A stretch of 64,000 nucleotides of DNA from Chengkuizengella sp. SCS-71B (GCF_040100845.1 NZ_JAZHSH010000001.1:1674001-1738000), one strand, 5' to 3'; numbered from the stretch's first letter, positions 27,192-36,875 are shown. A program made the numbers and translations. The notes: generated by a model from the letters alone, not told the origin.

Positions 27192-29099
27192 ATGATAGGT
27201 TTGCTTCCAACAATTGATTACTTAGATCTATTTAAAGAGGGGAATTTGATTCATGCCTATAAAGTCTTTGGAGCACATTTAGAATGTGAAGGTGAAGAAA
27301 TTGGGGTTCGTTTTACCGTTTGGGCACCTCACGCAAAAGATGTTAGAGTCGTTGGGGATTTTAATGACTGGAGCGGTAAGAATCACAGGATGCAAAAGAT
27401 AGAAAACACTGGAGTTTGGAGTTTGTTTATTCCTCAGTTATTTGACGGCACATTATACAAATATGAGATACACACGAATAAAGATGAAGTATTACTTAAA
27501 TCTGATCCATATGCCTTTTATTCTGAAAAAAGACCTCAAACAGCATCCATTGTAAAAACATTAGACGACTATGAATGGCATGATGATAAATGGATAAATG
27601 AAAAACGTCATAAAAATGTACTGAATAATCCACTCAATATATATGAGGTACACTTAGGTACTTGGAAAAGGGAGAATAATGAGACTTTATCTTACTTTGA
27701 AATAGCAAATAAACTTATTGAATATGTTGTGAGTATGGGTTATACCCACATTGAACTTTTACCCATTATGGAACACCCCTTTGATCGATCGTGGGGTTAT
27801 CAAGTTACAGGATATTACTCTATAACTAGCCGTTATGGTACGCCAGAACAATTTATGTATTTTGTAGACCGTTGCCATCAAAATGGAATTGGGGTTATTT
27901 TAGATTGGGTTCCTGGTCATTTTTGTAAGGATGATCATGGATTGAGAGAGTTTGATGGCACACCCTTATATGAATATAAAGATGTAATGAAAGCTGAAAA
28001 ACCTTCATGGGGCACATTGAGTTTTGATTATAACAAACCAGAGGTTGTATCTTTTCTCATTTCCAATGCGCTGTTTTGGATGGATGTATATCATATAGAT
28101 GGATTCAGAGTAGACGCTGTGGCCAGTATGATTAGTTTGAATTTTGACAATCCTCAGGGGGCGCATATAAAGAACAAACAAGGTGGTACCGAGAATATAG
28201 AAGCCATTTCTTTTATTAAAAATCTGAATGAAACTGTATTTCGTCATTATCCTAATGCATTAATGATGGCAGAAGATTCTTCAGATTGGCCTTTGGTTAG
28301 TGCTCCAACCTATGTCGGAGGATTAGGGTTTAATTTTAAATGGAACATGGGTTGGATGAACGATATGTTGCGTTATATGGCAACAGATCCTATTTATAGA
28401 CCTTATGAACATAGGTTAATTACCTTCTCATTACTTTATACGTATTCCGAGAATTATATTTTACCCTTTTCACATGATGAAGTCGTTCATGGAAAAAAAT
28501 CCATGTTAAATAAAATGCCAGGTAATTATTGGGAGAAATTTGCTAATTTAAGATTACTTTATTGTTATCAAATGGCTCATCCTGGAAAAAAGCTTACTTT
28601 CATGGGCAGTGAAATTGCACAATTTGATGAATGGAAAGACTTGGAACAAATAGATTGGATGTTATTAGATTTTGATATGCATCAGATGTTTCAGCAATTT
28701 GTAAAAAGTTTAAATTCTTTCTATAAACAAGAGTCCGCATTATGGGAGTCAGATTTTCATCATTCCGGTTTCATGTGGATGGATGCGGATAATGAAAAAG
28801 AAAGCATTATTTCATTTATTAGAAAAGGGAGGTGTGAGGAGGAAGTCATCCTTGTCGTTTGTAACTTTACACCATTAGTGCACGAAAGTTATGCCGTTGG
28901 AGTTAATATGCCTGGAATTTATGAAGAAGTATTTAATAGTGATGATGTGAAATTTGGAGGAACAGGGCAGAAGAATGGAAGGGTTAAAGCGGATTTGAAA
29001 GCTTGTCATTTTCAAAACTTTAGTATTCAATTAACGGTTCCTCCACTTGCAACTATCATGTTTAAAAGAATACCTGCTACATCTAAAGAAATAAAATAG
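27192..29099 (+). CDS. glgB: 1,4-alpha-glucan branching enzyme
   Basis: Introduces alpha-1,6 branches into glycogen. 635 residues: an N-terminal CBM48 domain (~30-125; FTVWAPHAKDVRVVGDFNDW), a GH13 barrel and a C-terminal beta domain. Catalytic motifs are DGFRVDAVASM (nucleophile Asp), MAEDSS (acid Glu) and FSHDEVVHGKKS (third Asp). ATG 27192 follows AAAAGGAG with 8-base spacing; an in-frame ATG 18 codons upstream lacks an RBS. First gene of glgB-C-D-A. Confidence 0.95.
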   Translation: MIGLLPTIDYLDLFKEGNLIHAYKVFGAHLECEGEEIGVRFTVWAPHAKDVRVVGDFNDWSGKNHRMQKIENTGVWSLFIPQLFDGTLYKYEIHTNKDEVLLKSDPYAFYSEKRPQTASIVKTLDDYEWHDDKWINEKRHKNVLNNPLNIYEVHLGTWKRENNETLSYFEIANKLIEYVVSMGYTHIELLPIMEHPFDRSWGYQVTGYYSITSRYGTPEQFMYFVDRCHQNGIGVILDWVPGHFCKDDHGLREFDGTPLYEYKDVMKAEKPSWGTLSFDYNKPEVVSFLISNALFWMDVYHIDGFRVDAVASMISLNFDNPQGAHIKNKQGGTENIEAISFIKNLNETVFRHYPNALMMAEDSSDWPLVSAPTYVGGLGFNFKWNMGWMNDMLRYMATDPIYRPYEHRLITFSLLYTYSENYILPFSHDEVVHGKKSMLNKMPGNYWEKFANLRLLYCYQMAHPGKKLTFMGSEIAQFDEWKDLEQIDWMLLDFDMHQMFQQFVKSLNSFYKQESALWESDFHHSGFMWMDADNEKESIISFIRKGRCEEEVILVVCNFTPLVHESYAVGVNMPGIYEEVFNSDDVKFGGTGQKNGRVKADLKACHFQNFSIQLTVPPLATIMFKRIPATSKEIK

Positions 29100-29138
29100 T
29101 TTTATTATTTTTTATTGTTACGAATAGGGAGAGATAAA

Positions 29139-30266
29139 ATGAGATCAAAAGAATGTATAGCCATGCTGCTAGCAGGTGGGAAGGGGAATAGATTAGGTGC
29201 GTTAACCTACAAATTAGCAAAACCTGCAGTGTTTTTTGGAGGGAAATATAGAATTATTGATTTTACACTCAGTAATTGTACAAATTCTGGGATTGATACA
29301 GTAGGTGTCCTAACCCAATATCAGCCTTTGGCACTAAATTCATATATTGGAGTGGGAAAACCTTGGGATCTTGAACGTGAAGATGGGGGTGTGACTATTC
29401 TCCCTCCTTATGTAAAACAAAATGGAGGGGATTGGTATAGTGGAACAGCGGATTCAATTTATCAAAACATCGATTTTATTGAACAGTATAACCCTAAATA
29501 CGTACTAGTTATTTCTGGTGATCATATATATAAAATGAACTATGAATTGATGTTAAACTATCATATACAAAAAAATGCAGAAGCAACAATTGCGACCATT
29601 CGCGTGGATTGGAAAGAGGCGAATCGTTTCGGTATTATCCATACGAATGATGAAGAAAGAATCATTTCGTTTTCTGAAAAGCCTAAGAATCCTAATAGCA
29701 ATCTTGCATCCATGGGCATTTATATTTTTAATTGGGATACTTTAAAAGAAAATTTAATTTCTGATGCAAGTAATAGCAATTCAACTCATGATTTTGGAAA
29801 AGACATTATACCAGGGATGTTGGGCAACGAATATGCTTTGTACGCTTATTCTTTTGAAAATTATTGGAAAGATGTAGGTACTGTTGATAGTTTATGGGAA
29901 GCACATATGGATTTATTAAAAGAAGACTCACTGCTGAATTTAAATGATAAAGAATGGAAGGTTTACTCAAGAAATTTAAATCAACCTTCACAGTTTATTT
30001 CTTCAAAAGCCAAAGTGAGAAATAGTTTAGTGAATGAGGGGTGTACTGTATTTGGAGAAGTTGAAAATTCAATCCTTTCGTATGGGGTCAATGTAGAAGA
30101 AGGTAGTGAAATTAGGGATTCTGTGATTATGCCAAATGTAAAGATTGGGAAGAATGTGACAATTCACCGATCTATTGTAGGTGAAGGTGCGGTTATCCAT
30201 GATCACAGTGTTGTAGGGGATCAGAAGGAAATCACTTTAATCAAACATCGTGAGATCGTTACTTAA
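29139..30266 (+). CDS. glgC: Glucose-1-phosphate adenylyltransferase
   Basis: Makes ADP-glucose, the committed step of glycogen synthesis. 375 residues: a nucleotidyltransferase domain ([30 protein letters not shown]; catalytic region [10 protein letters not shown]) and a C-terminal left-handed beta-helix from ~300. ATG 29139 follows GGGAGAGATAAA. It is paired with the regulatory-type subunit GlgD downstream, as in Bacillus. Confidence 0.95.
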   Translation: MRSKECIAMLLAGGKGNRLGALTYKLAKPAVFFGGKYRIIDFTLSNCTNSGIDTVGVLTQYQPLALNSYIGVGKPWDLEREDGGVTILPPYVKQNGGDWYSGTADSIYQNIDFIEQYNPKYVLVISGDHIYKMNYELMLNYHIQKNAEATIATIRVDWKEANRFGIIHTNDEERIISFSEKPKNPNSNLASMGIYIFNWDTLKENLISDASNSNSTHDFGKDIIPGMLGNEYALYAYSFENYWKDVGTVDSLWEAHMDLLKEDSLLNLNDKEWKVYSRNLNQPSQFISSKAKVRNSLVNEGCTVFGEVENSILSYGVNVEEGSEIRDSVIMPNVKIGKNVTIHRSIVGEGAVIHDHSVVGDQKEITLIKHREIVT

Positions 30267-30296
30267 CTCTAATTCATATGAAAGGGTGAAGCTTCT

Positions 30297-31406
30297 ATGA
30301 AAAATGTGATGGGCATCATTAATCTGGTCAATGAGATAGACCAACTTGAAGAGTTAACCTACAACAGATGTATTGCTTCAACTCCTTTTGGGGGCAGATA
30401 TCGATTCATTGATTTTATCCTATCTAGTTTTGTGAATTCAGGTATTCATAAAGTATGCATGTTTACTCAGAAGAAATATCGTTCCTTGATAGATCATATA
30501 GGTTCAGGCAGGGAATGGAATTTGGATCGTAGACAGCATGGGTTGACGGTATTACCTCCACTTTTTGAAGAATCGAAAGAAGAAAACAAAGGCGATTTAC
30601 ATTATTTTTATGATCATAGAGATTATTTTTTTCGAAGTAAAGTAGATTTTGTGATCCTAGCAAAATCTCACATGGTTTGTAATATAGACTTTGATCCCAT
30701 ACTAAAGTTTCATAAAGATCATAATGCACAAATAACACTATTATATAAAGACAACAAAGATGAACAATTTTCTCTAGCTCGTCCTATTAAAGTGAGTTCG
30801 GATCAAATCTTAACTTCAATTGAGGTAAATCAAACAAACGTAACAAGTGATCAAATTAGTATGGAAATGTTTCTAATGAAAAAGGATCTCTTTCTAGATT
30901 TAGTAGAAACCTCAATCGCTAGTGGTTGGACTAATTTTATTGAAGATGCAGTGATCAAAAATCTAGATTTATTGAATGTATATGGATACAAATTTGCAGG
31001 TCATTTGGGCATTATGAATACAGTTCAAAGCTATTACAAAAACAGTATGGATTTATTGGAGATGTCTCTATTTCATTCAATATTTCATCAATCTCATTCT
31101 ATTTATACAAAAACAAAAGATGAAGCTCCTGCTGCTTATAAATCTGACGCCCTAGTCTCAAATTCTTTAGTAACAAATGGATGTATGATAGAAGGTACAG
31201 TTGAAAATAGTATTTTATTTAGAAGTGTTGAGGTCGGAAAGGGAGCTCGGCTCAAAAACTGTATTATCATGCCTAACACTGTAATTCAACAAAACGTGAA
31301 TTTAGAAAATGTGATTTTAGATAAACATGTGATTATAAATATGGATAAGAAAATTATAGGTGATCCAAGTACTCCATGTATAGCAGAGAAGTTAAAAATA
31401 ATTTGA
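30297..31406 (+). CDS. glgD: GlgD, ADP-glucose pyrophosphorylase-like regulatory subunit
   Basis: 369 residues, homologous to GlgC. It lacks the glycine-rich GGxGxRL nucleotide loop (the start reads MGIINLVNEIDQLEELT), as is normal for GlgD. The sugar-binding and beta-helix parts remain (STPFGGRYRFIDF; ENSILFRSVEVG). In Bacilli GlgD forms a heteromer with GlgC and boosts its activity. ATG after AAAGGGTGAAGC; 30 bases from glgC. Confidence 0.93.
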   Translation: MKNVMGIINLVNEIDQLEELTYNRCIASTPFGGRYRFIDFILSSFVNSGIHKVCMFTQKKYRSLIDHIGSGREWNLDRRQHGLTVLPPLFEESKEENKGDLHYFYDHRDYFFRSKVDFVILAKSHMVCNIDFDPILKFHKDHNAQITLLYKDNKDEQFSLARPIKVSSDQILTSIEVNQTNVTSDQISMEMFLMKKDLFLDLVETSIASGWTNFIEDAVIKNLDLLNVYGYKFAGHLGIMNTVQSYYKNSMDLLEMSLFHSIFHQSHSIYTKTKDEAPAAYKSDALVSNSLVTNGCMIEGTVENSILFRSVEVGKGARLKNCIIMPNTVIQQNVNLENVILDKHVIINMDKKIIGDPSTPCIAEKLKII

Positions 31407-31424
31407 GAGGAGGTAAAGTATATC

Positions 31425-32861
31425 ATGAATATACTATTTGTTGCTTCAGAATCAGACCCCTTTGTGAAGTCAGGAGGACTGGGTGAAGTGATTGGCTCTT
31501 TGCCAAAACAAATCAAAAAGAAAGGTGCAGATATCCGGGTGATTCTGCCCAAATACGAAGATATTCCAGAAAAATTTAAGAATAAAATGACTACAATAAC
31601 TGATTTTACTATCCAACTTGATTGGAGAAGTCAGTATTGTGGTGTTCAAGAGCTTCAAGAAAACGGTATTCATTATTATTTTATAGATAATGAGTTTTAT
31701 TTTAAGAGACCAGGCTTGTATGGTTATGGAGATGATGGTGAACGGTTTGTTTATTTTAATAAGGCTGTTTTAGAAGCTATTCCTCACCTAGATTTCATTC
31801 CAGATATTATTCATTGTCATGATTGGCAAGCTGGATTGATTCCGATTTGTTTAAAAGCGCAATACGCCGATAAACTATTGTATAAAAATATAAAAACTGT
31901 ATTCACAATTCATAATTTAAAATATCAAGGGATTTTTCCAAAAGAATTGTTGAAGAGTTTAACGGATCTTGAAGATCGTTATTTCACTAAAGATTCACTT
32001 GAATTTTTTGATCAAGGTAATTGTATGAAAGGTGCGATTATATATTCAGATATTATAACAACAGTTAGTCATACCTACGCAGAAGAGATTCAAACTCAAG
32101 ATAATGGAGAACAATTGGAAGGTGTCATTGAAAAAAGGAAAAAAGATTTATACGGAATTTTAAATGGAATAGATGTAAAAAGCTATAATCCTGTTACTGA
32201 TCCAAATGTAAGAGTAAAATATCAAAATTCATTATTTAATAAAAGACTGAACAAAGAACGTTTCCAAAAGAAAATAGGCTTGCCTGTGAATAAAGAAATT
32301 CCTATGATTGGAATGGTTTCACGATTAGTTGAGCAAAAGGGGTTTGACTTAGTAGCACATGTGCTCGATGAAATATTGGAAATGGATATACAGTTAGTCA
32401 TATTGGGAATTGGTGAGAAAAAATATGAACTGTTTTTTGAGGATGCTGCGAAGCGAAATCCGGATAAGATGGTGACTGTAATAAAATTTGACGATGCATT
32501 AGCCAGGAAAATTTACAGTTCTTCAGACATGTTCCTTATGCCATCTTTATTTGAGCCGTGTGGAATAGGTCAATTATTATCTTACCAGTATCGGGCTGTT
32601 CCTATTATAAGAGAAACAGGGGGGTTGAAAGATACGGTCAAACCTTATAATCAGTACGCGGATGAAGGAACTGGATTTACATTTGTGAATTATAATGCTC
32701 ACGATATGTTATTTACAATTAAAAAGGCAGTTGAATGTTACCATAATAAAGAGGTTTGGCATAGTATTATCAACAATATTAAGAAAGTCAATGTAAGTTG
32801 GGAAAAACCCGCAAGAGAATATATTTCCTTATATAAACAATTGGTATTTGTACTAAATTAA
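31425..32861 (+). CDS. glgA: Glycogen synthase (ADP-glucose)
   Basis: A GT5-family glycosyltransferase, 478 residues, that elongates alpha-1,4-glucan from ADP-glucose. It has the N-terminal KSGGLGEVIGSLP motif (ADP-glucose-binding Lys) and the C-terminal SLFEPCGIGQL motif with a conserved Glu. RBS GAGAGGAGG. It ends the cluster; no glycogen phosphorylase (glgP) gene follows before the terminator, unlike B. subtilis glgBCDAP. Confidence 0.95.
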   Translation: MNILFVASESDPFVKSGGLGEVIGSLPKQIKKKGADIRVILPKYEDIPEKFKNKMTTITDFTIQLDWRSQYCGVQELQENGIHYYFIDNEFYFKRPGLYGYGDDGERFVYFNKAVLEAIPHLDFIPDIIHCHDWQAGLIPICLKAQYADKLLYKNIKTVFTIHNLKYQGIFPKELLKSLTDLEDRYFTKDSLEFFDQGNCMKGAIIYSDIITTVSHTYAEEIQTQDNGEQLEGVIEKRKKDLYGILNGIDVKSYNPVTDPNVRVKYQNSLFNKRLNKERFQKKIGLPVNKEIPMIGMVSRLVEQKGFDLVAHVLDEILEMDIQLVILGIGEKKYELFFEDAAKRNPDKMVTVIKFDDALARKIYSSSDMFLMPSLFEPCGIGQLLSYQYRAVPIIRETGGLKDTVKPYNQYADEGTGFTFVNYNAHDMLFTIKKAVECYHNKEVWHSIINNIKKVNVSWEKPAREYISLYKQLVFVLN

Positions 32862-32870
32862 TATAAATAT

Positions 32871-32917
32871 AAGGGTTCGTGGTCTTATTTTAAATGCTCA
32901 ATAAGACCACTTTAACC
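32871..32917. terminator. Bidirectional terminator between glgA and the binding-protein gene
   Basis: Stem GTGGTCTTATT (32879-32889) / AATAAGACCAC (32900-32910), extended by AAGGGTT/AACCCTT and followed by TTTTA. Confidence 0.75.
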
Positions 32918-32920
32918 CTT

Positions 32921-33811
32921 TTATAAAAATAAAGGTTCGGTTTTATTAGTTGGAAATAAATCAGGATGAAACAATGAAGCTAAGAGCTCAATACCATCAA
33001 CTACCCCGATACTTGGTTGTGTAAAGAAGTTTGCATCTAAGAGAAAAACTTGATTATTTTTGACTGCTTTAAGTTCCTTCCAACCTTCTAAAGCTTTTAA
33101 TTGTTTTACTTCTTGTCTAGCTTTTTTATGACTATACCCACATGGTGAAATCACAATTATTTCCGGATCATAGCTTTTTAACTCCTTAAAATGTATGGCG
33201 TTAGAATTTCCTTCTGGTGATGCTAACGAATCTATGCCTCCAGCTAGTTGTACAAGCTCTGGTATCCAGTGTCCTGAATTGTATATGGGACTGATCCATT
33301 CCATGAAAAATACAGAAGGTTTTTGTTTATTGTATTGCTTCATTTTACTTTTAATGTGTTTAATTCGTTTCTCGTAACCATTGACCAATTCGATTCCTCT
33401 TTCCTCAGCACCTAGTTCTTTAGCAACGGTAATTATGTTTTCAAATATTTCCTTCAAATTTTTAGGAATAAGAGGAACGATTTTAGGTTGTTTTTTTAAT
33501 TGATAAACGGCTTTTTCAACATAGGATGTTCCAACCTGACATACATCACAAACATGTTGGGTAAATATAATATCTGGTTCAATCTTTTCAAGTAATTCTT
33601 GTTCAATAAAATAAAGAGATTTATTTTCTTTTACATGTTGTGACACAATCGCATTAATTTCTGAAGAGGTCAAATGTTTTCCTTCTAATACAGATCTCAC
33701 CACTTTAGGTTTATCTGATGGGCATTCAAAAGTTACTCCACTCAGAAATGAATCGAGACCTAATTCGTTAATCATTTCAGTTGCTGCAGGTAAACATGAG
33801 ATTGCTTTCAT
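32921..33811 (-). CDS. Cobalamin-binding (BtuF-like) protein without signal peptide
   Basis: A 296-residue periplasmic-binding-protein fold of the BtuF/FhuD class. It starts MKAISCLPAATEMINELGLD, the family motif, immediately at the N-terminus, with no signal sequence or lipobox. HVCDVCQVG and ISPCGYSHKKAR are conserved in the cytosolic cobalamin-binding subgroup. No ABC permease or ATPase gene lies nearby. It is probably cytoplasmic; a role in corrinoid handling is inferred. RBS AGAGGAGTACAGAACC. Confidence 0.82.
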   Translation of the reverse strand: MKAISCLPAATEMINELGLDSFLSGVTFECPSDKPKVVRSVLEGKHLTSSEINAIVSQHVKENKSLYFIEQELLEKIEPDIIFTQHVCDVCQVGTSYVEKAVYQLKKQPKIVPLIPKNLKEIFENIITVAKELGAEERGIELVNGYEKRIKHIKSKMKQYNKQKPSVFFMEWISPIYNSGHWIPELVQLAGGIDSLASPEGNSNAIHFKELKSYDPEIIVISPCGYSHKKARQEVKQLKALEGWKELKAVKNNQVFLLDANFFTQPSIGVVDGIELLASLFHPDLFPTNKTEPLFL

Positions 33812-34095
33812 GGTTCTGTACTCCTCTAAATGTGATTTATTTTATCCTATCATAATAATGTCTGTTATTGGTGAAATCACGTATTTTGCTAATATTTTTT
33901 GTAATATATTAATTAAATAATACTAAAAAATTAATTAATATAATCTATTATACATACTATTTTTGAAGCAATATTAATTTGATAGGAAAGGTAGATTTTA
34001 TAAAATATAAGTATAATTTGTTTAAAATTTCATTGAATCATCATATAAATCATGTTACTATTTTAGTTATAATTAGGTAATATCCATATATTTCT
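33812..34095. other. Very AT-rich intergenic DNA
   Basis: Roughly 280 bases upstream of the repeat-bearing leader of the 34.5-kb gene. Extremely AT-rich, no ORF, no clear hairpin. It presumably includes the promoter of that gene and of the divergent binding-protein gene. Confidence 0.3.
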
Positions 34096-34386
34096 TATTA
34101 GTTAGTTATAACAAAATCATTTACTAAAGGAGGTGGTGATTTGAAACCGTTTACTTAGAATGATAGATTTTTATGTATTTTATTTTAATAGTAAAGGAGT
34201 GATAATAGAAAGGAAGGTTTAGGTTTACTGATTTTCTGGTTTCAATTCGTACAAATATTAGTTAGTTATAACAAAATTATTAACTAAAGGGGGTGGAAAA
34301 AGTCTAAGTTAGATTGATAGATTTTTCTTACTTTGAAAAGCTTTTAAGGTTTAGGTTCACTGACTTTCTGCTTGGTTTTCGATTCG
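34096..34386 (+). repeat. Duplicated leader block with two Shine-Dalgarno-like sequences
   Basis: Two direct copies (34096-~34251 and 34256-34386) share TATTAGTTAGTTATAACAAA, then AT.ATT.ACTAAAGG(A/G)GGTGG, AGA.TGATAGATTTTT, AAGGTTTAGGTT.ACTGA and a TTCG end. Each has a strong SD-like sequence (AAAGGAGGTGG at 34126, AAAGGGGGTGG at 34286) far from the true start at 34490. In copy 1 the SD is placed correctly for a five-codon ORF, TTG-AAA-CCG-TTT-ACT-stop (34141-34158). This resembles the STAB-SD stabilisers found upstream of some cry genes (interpretation). Confidence 0.8.
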
Positions 34387-34489
34387 GTCAGTTGAGTGAT
34401 TAAACATAGAAAAGAGTCAAATTGTTATCACATACTTTTTTAGACTATAACAATAAGCAAAATGTAACCAAAGGAGAAGGTTATTATTT

Positions 34490-36442
34490 ATGAATAAATT
34501 TATAAAAAAGGGATTATCCATTGTATTCGTAATCATGTTCAGTCTTGGATTATTTAGTTCAAATGTTACAGTATATGCAATCAATAATGGAATATCTTCA
34601 TCAGCTGAGGAAATTACAATCACAGATCCAGTTTTAGATTATGTAGAGTATATAACTCATGTAGGTCTTCCGAGTTGGATAACACACATCCCAAATATTA
34701 TCATACATTTAGATACAGCAGGAAATCGTGCTAAGTTCTGGAAAAATGAAATTCATCCAGATGCTCTTCGTATCATTAACAATACGATTGATTATAATGA
34801 AGATTTTAATTCAGCCTACGATTTATTAATCGATTATTCTGAAAGAATGGATGAGCCTGGAGTGAGAACTTCATTTATTTCAGAACTAAATAAACTACAA
34901 AATAGCTTTAGTTCAAGAAGTACGTCTGTAGCAGATGAACATCGTATTATTAATAATTTTAAGAAACAATTACGTGATGTAGACCAAGTTAATTTTCAAA
35001 ATGACTATAAAATAGCTTATGAAAAAAACATAAAAGAAGCTATGGAAGAATTAGGGGAAATCGTAAATCTTATAAATGGTGCCATTACTTTTTTAGATCA
35101 AGGTTTTAGTGGGTTAGAAAATCAATGGTTCTCATTATCTTTAAAGTTTGACAGATTAATAGAGATTGTTGTAGAAGATGTAGATGTTGATTCTCCTTTT
35201 TTGATTGGATATTTAAACGATATAAAGAGTACCTGGGATGATACATTCGAATTAGCTCTAACCATTCAAGATAAAATGGACCATTCATTTAAAAGGAAGG
35301 TTATAGGTTGCTCCATACCTTGGAAATCACAAAATCTTCCTCCTGGGGAGAAAACTTATTATACAATATATGATGGAAAACCTGCAGCTGGAGGAAGAGA
35401 ACTGGGTAAGTTTGAAGGGACGCATTCTGCCATCACTCTATCTTCAGCATTGTATGATATTTTAGAAGTAAAAAACCCTGATCAAACTTTATATACGGTT
35501 AAGGAAGTGAATGTGAATGGTGAGTTGCTAAAATCAGATGCTTACTCAATACCAAGTATTTGGACTTTGTCTGAAGCAGCTTTCCTATTTTCAGAGAAAG
35601 ATTTCCAGGGAGACTGTATTGTGCAGTTTAATTATTGGGGCAGTTCTGATTTAAACGAAGCTGATTTTGACAATAAGTTGTCATCCATGCTGGTACGTGG
35701 AAATGTATATGTTAGACTATGGCAAGACGCAAATTACAGAGGATTTGGACAGGCCTTTTTCACAGAAGACAGTTTTACTCAGATTCGCAATTTTGGAGGA
35801 AAAGTTGTTGGAGCGAATGCGGTATCTTCCATCTTAATAGAACAACAGAAAGAAGGAGTCTATTTCTTTAAAGAAGAAGATTTTAGTGGGACTGGTCTTT
35901 CAACTTTTATAAGCACTAATCCTGGGATAACACATTATAATAGTAAATGGAACTGGATGAATAACAACTCATTATCATCAGTGAAAGTAGTTGGTCCTTA
36001 TGCATTAATCGTATATGATCTTGATAACTTTACAGGTGGAGGGGCTATTATTAAAGAGAATTATGGAGGTCCTAATTTATCATCTGATCATATGAATAAT
36101 AGAACTGAATCATTTAGTATATTTAAAGGTGAAGGTGTGTGGTTCTTCGAGGAAAGCTATGCAGCGGGAAATTGGCAAGTATATCCACAAGTAGCTGGAA
36201 CTTCATCGGATTGTCGTTATATGAATGATTGTGCTGCACAAGATTTATATGGAAACGGAGTAAAAGGAGCTCCTATGCTTGGAGATACTTTATCTTCCGT
36301 ACTCGTTATTGGGGATTATAGTGTTACTCTGTATGAACACCCAGATTATAAAGGTAATTTTGAAAATGTTGAACATTTTAGCATATGGTTAACCAAAGTA
36401 GGGGATAATAAAACTTCATCGTTTAAAATATATAAAAAATAG
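34490..36442 (+). CDS. Secreted protein: Cry6/ClyA-like helical domain + three beta/gamma-crystallin domains
   Basis: 650 residues. A signal peptide (1-30, ending TVYA) is followed by an all-helical region (~35-285) with long amphipathic helices. Its landmarks (KFWKNEIHPDALRIINNTID; NLINGAITFLDQGF) recall Cry6/HBL-type alpha pore-forming toxins, from memory and not verified. A linker (~290-365) includes the only early Cys (IGCSIP). Residues ~365-650 hold six beta/gamma-crystallin Greek-key motifs (FSEKDFQG, WQDANYRG, FKEEDFSG, YDLDNFTG, FEESYAAG, YEHPDYKG), i.e. three domains. I see no strongly hydrophobic membrane hairpin in the helical part. RBS CAAAGGAGAAGG. The toxin role is an inference. 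Confidence 0.75.
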   Translation: MNKFIKKGLSIVFVIMFSLGLFSSNVTVYAINNGISSSAEEITITDPVLDYVEYITHVGLPSWITHIPNIIIHLDTAGNRAKFWKNEIHPDALRIINNTIDYNEDFNSAYDLLIDYSERMDEPGVRTSFISELNKLQNSFSSRSTSVADEHRIINNFKKQLRDVDQVNFQNDYKIAYEKNIKEAMEELGEIVNLINGAITFLDQGFSGLENQWFSLSLKFDRLIEIVVEDVDVDSPFLIGYLNDIKSTWDDTFELALTIQDKMDHSFKRKVIGCSIPWKSQNLPPGEKTYYTIYDGKPAAGGRELGKFEGTHSAITLSSALYDILEVKNPDQTLYTVKEVNVNGELLKSDAYSIPSIWTLSEAAFLFSEKDFQGDCIVQFNYWGSSDLNEADFDNKLSSMLVRGNVYVRLWQDANYRGFGQAFFTEDSFTQIRNFGGKVVGANAVSSILIEQQKEGVYFFKEEDFSGTGLSTFISTNPGITHYNSKWNWMNNNSLSSVKVVGPYALIVYDLDNFTGGGAIIKENYGGPNLSSDHMNNRTESFSIFKGEGVWFFEESYAAGNWQVYPQVAGTSSDCRYMNDCAAQDLYGNGVKGAPMLGDTLSSVLVIGDYSVTLYEHPDYKGNFENVEHFSIWLTKVGDNKTSSFKIYKK

Positions 36443-36493
36443 GTTGTTACTAGTAGCATTATTATCAGCATCACAAGTCCATTATTTAGTCAT

Positions 36494-36826
36494 AATATAT
36501 ACATCTTCACAACTCCTCTATATTGGTATGGCATGTCTGGACCGATGAAAATCTTCTTTGATAGATGCTCCCAGTATTTACGAGATGAAAGGTTTAATTT
36601 TAAAGAAGAAATGTCAAAAAAGAAAGCCTATGTCATTGTCACTGGTGGTGCAAATCCTCAAATAGAAGCCCTGCCTCTCATTCAACAATTTAAATACATT
36701 TTTAATTTTGTGAATATGGAGTTTGTTGATTATATGATTGGAAGAGGAAATGAACCAGGTGATGTGAAAGAGGACGAAGCTGCAATTTCTAAAGCTTTAT
36801 TATGGAATAAGCAATTAAAAGCCTAA
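36494..36826 (+). pseudogene. 5'-truncated NAD(P)H-dependent flavin oxidoreductase
   Basis: The C-terminal ~110 residues of a flavodoxin-fold NADPH-dependent FMN reductase. The frame reads IYIFTTPLYWYGMSGPMK, the conserved FMN/partner loop, and then runs intact to a stop at 36826. The N-terminal ~70 residues (including the phosphate-binding loop) are missing. The frame is open only back to the stop of the crystallin-domain gene at 36442. The longest ATG-initiated piece starts inside the motif at 36533 and has no RBS, so it is probably not functional. Confidence 0.75.
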
Positions 36827-36875
36827 CACACAATCATCATTTCAAATAATGATCCTATTATAGTTACACAACTAT

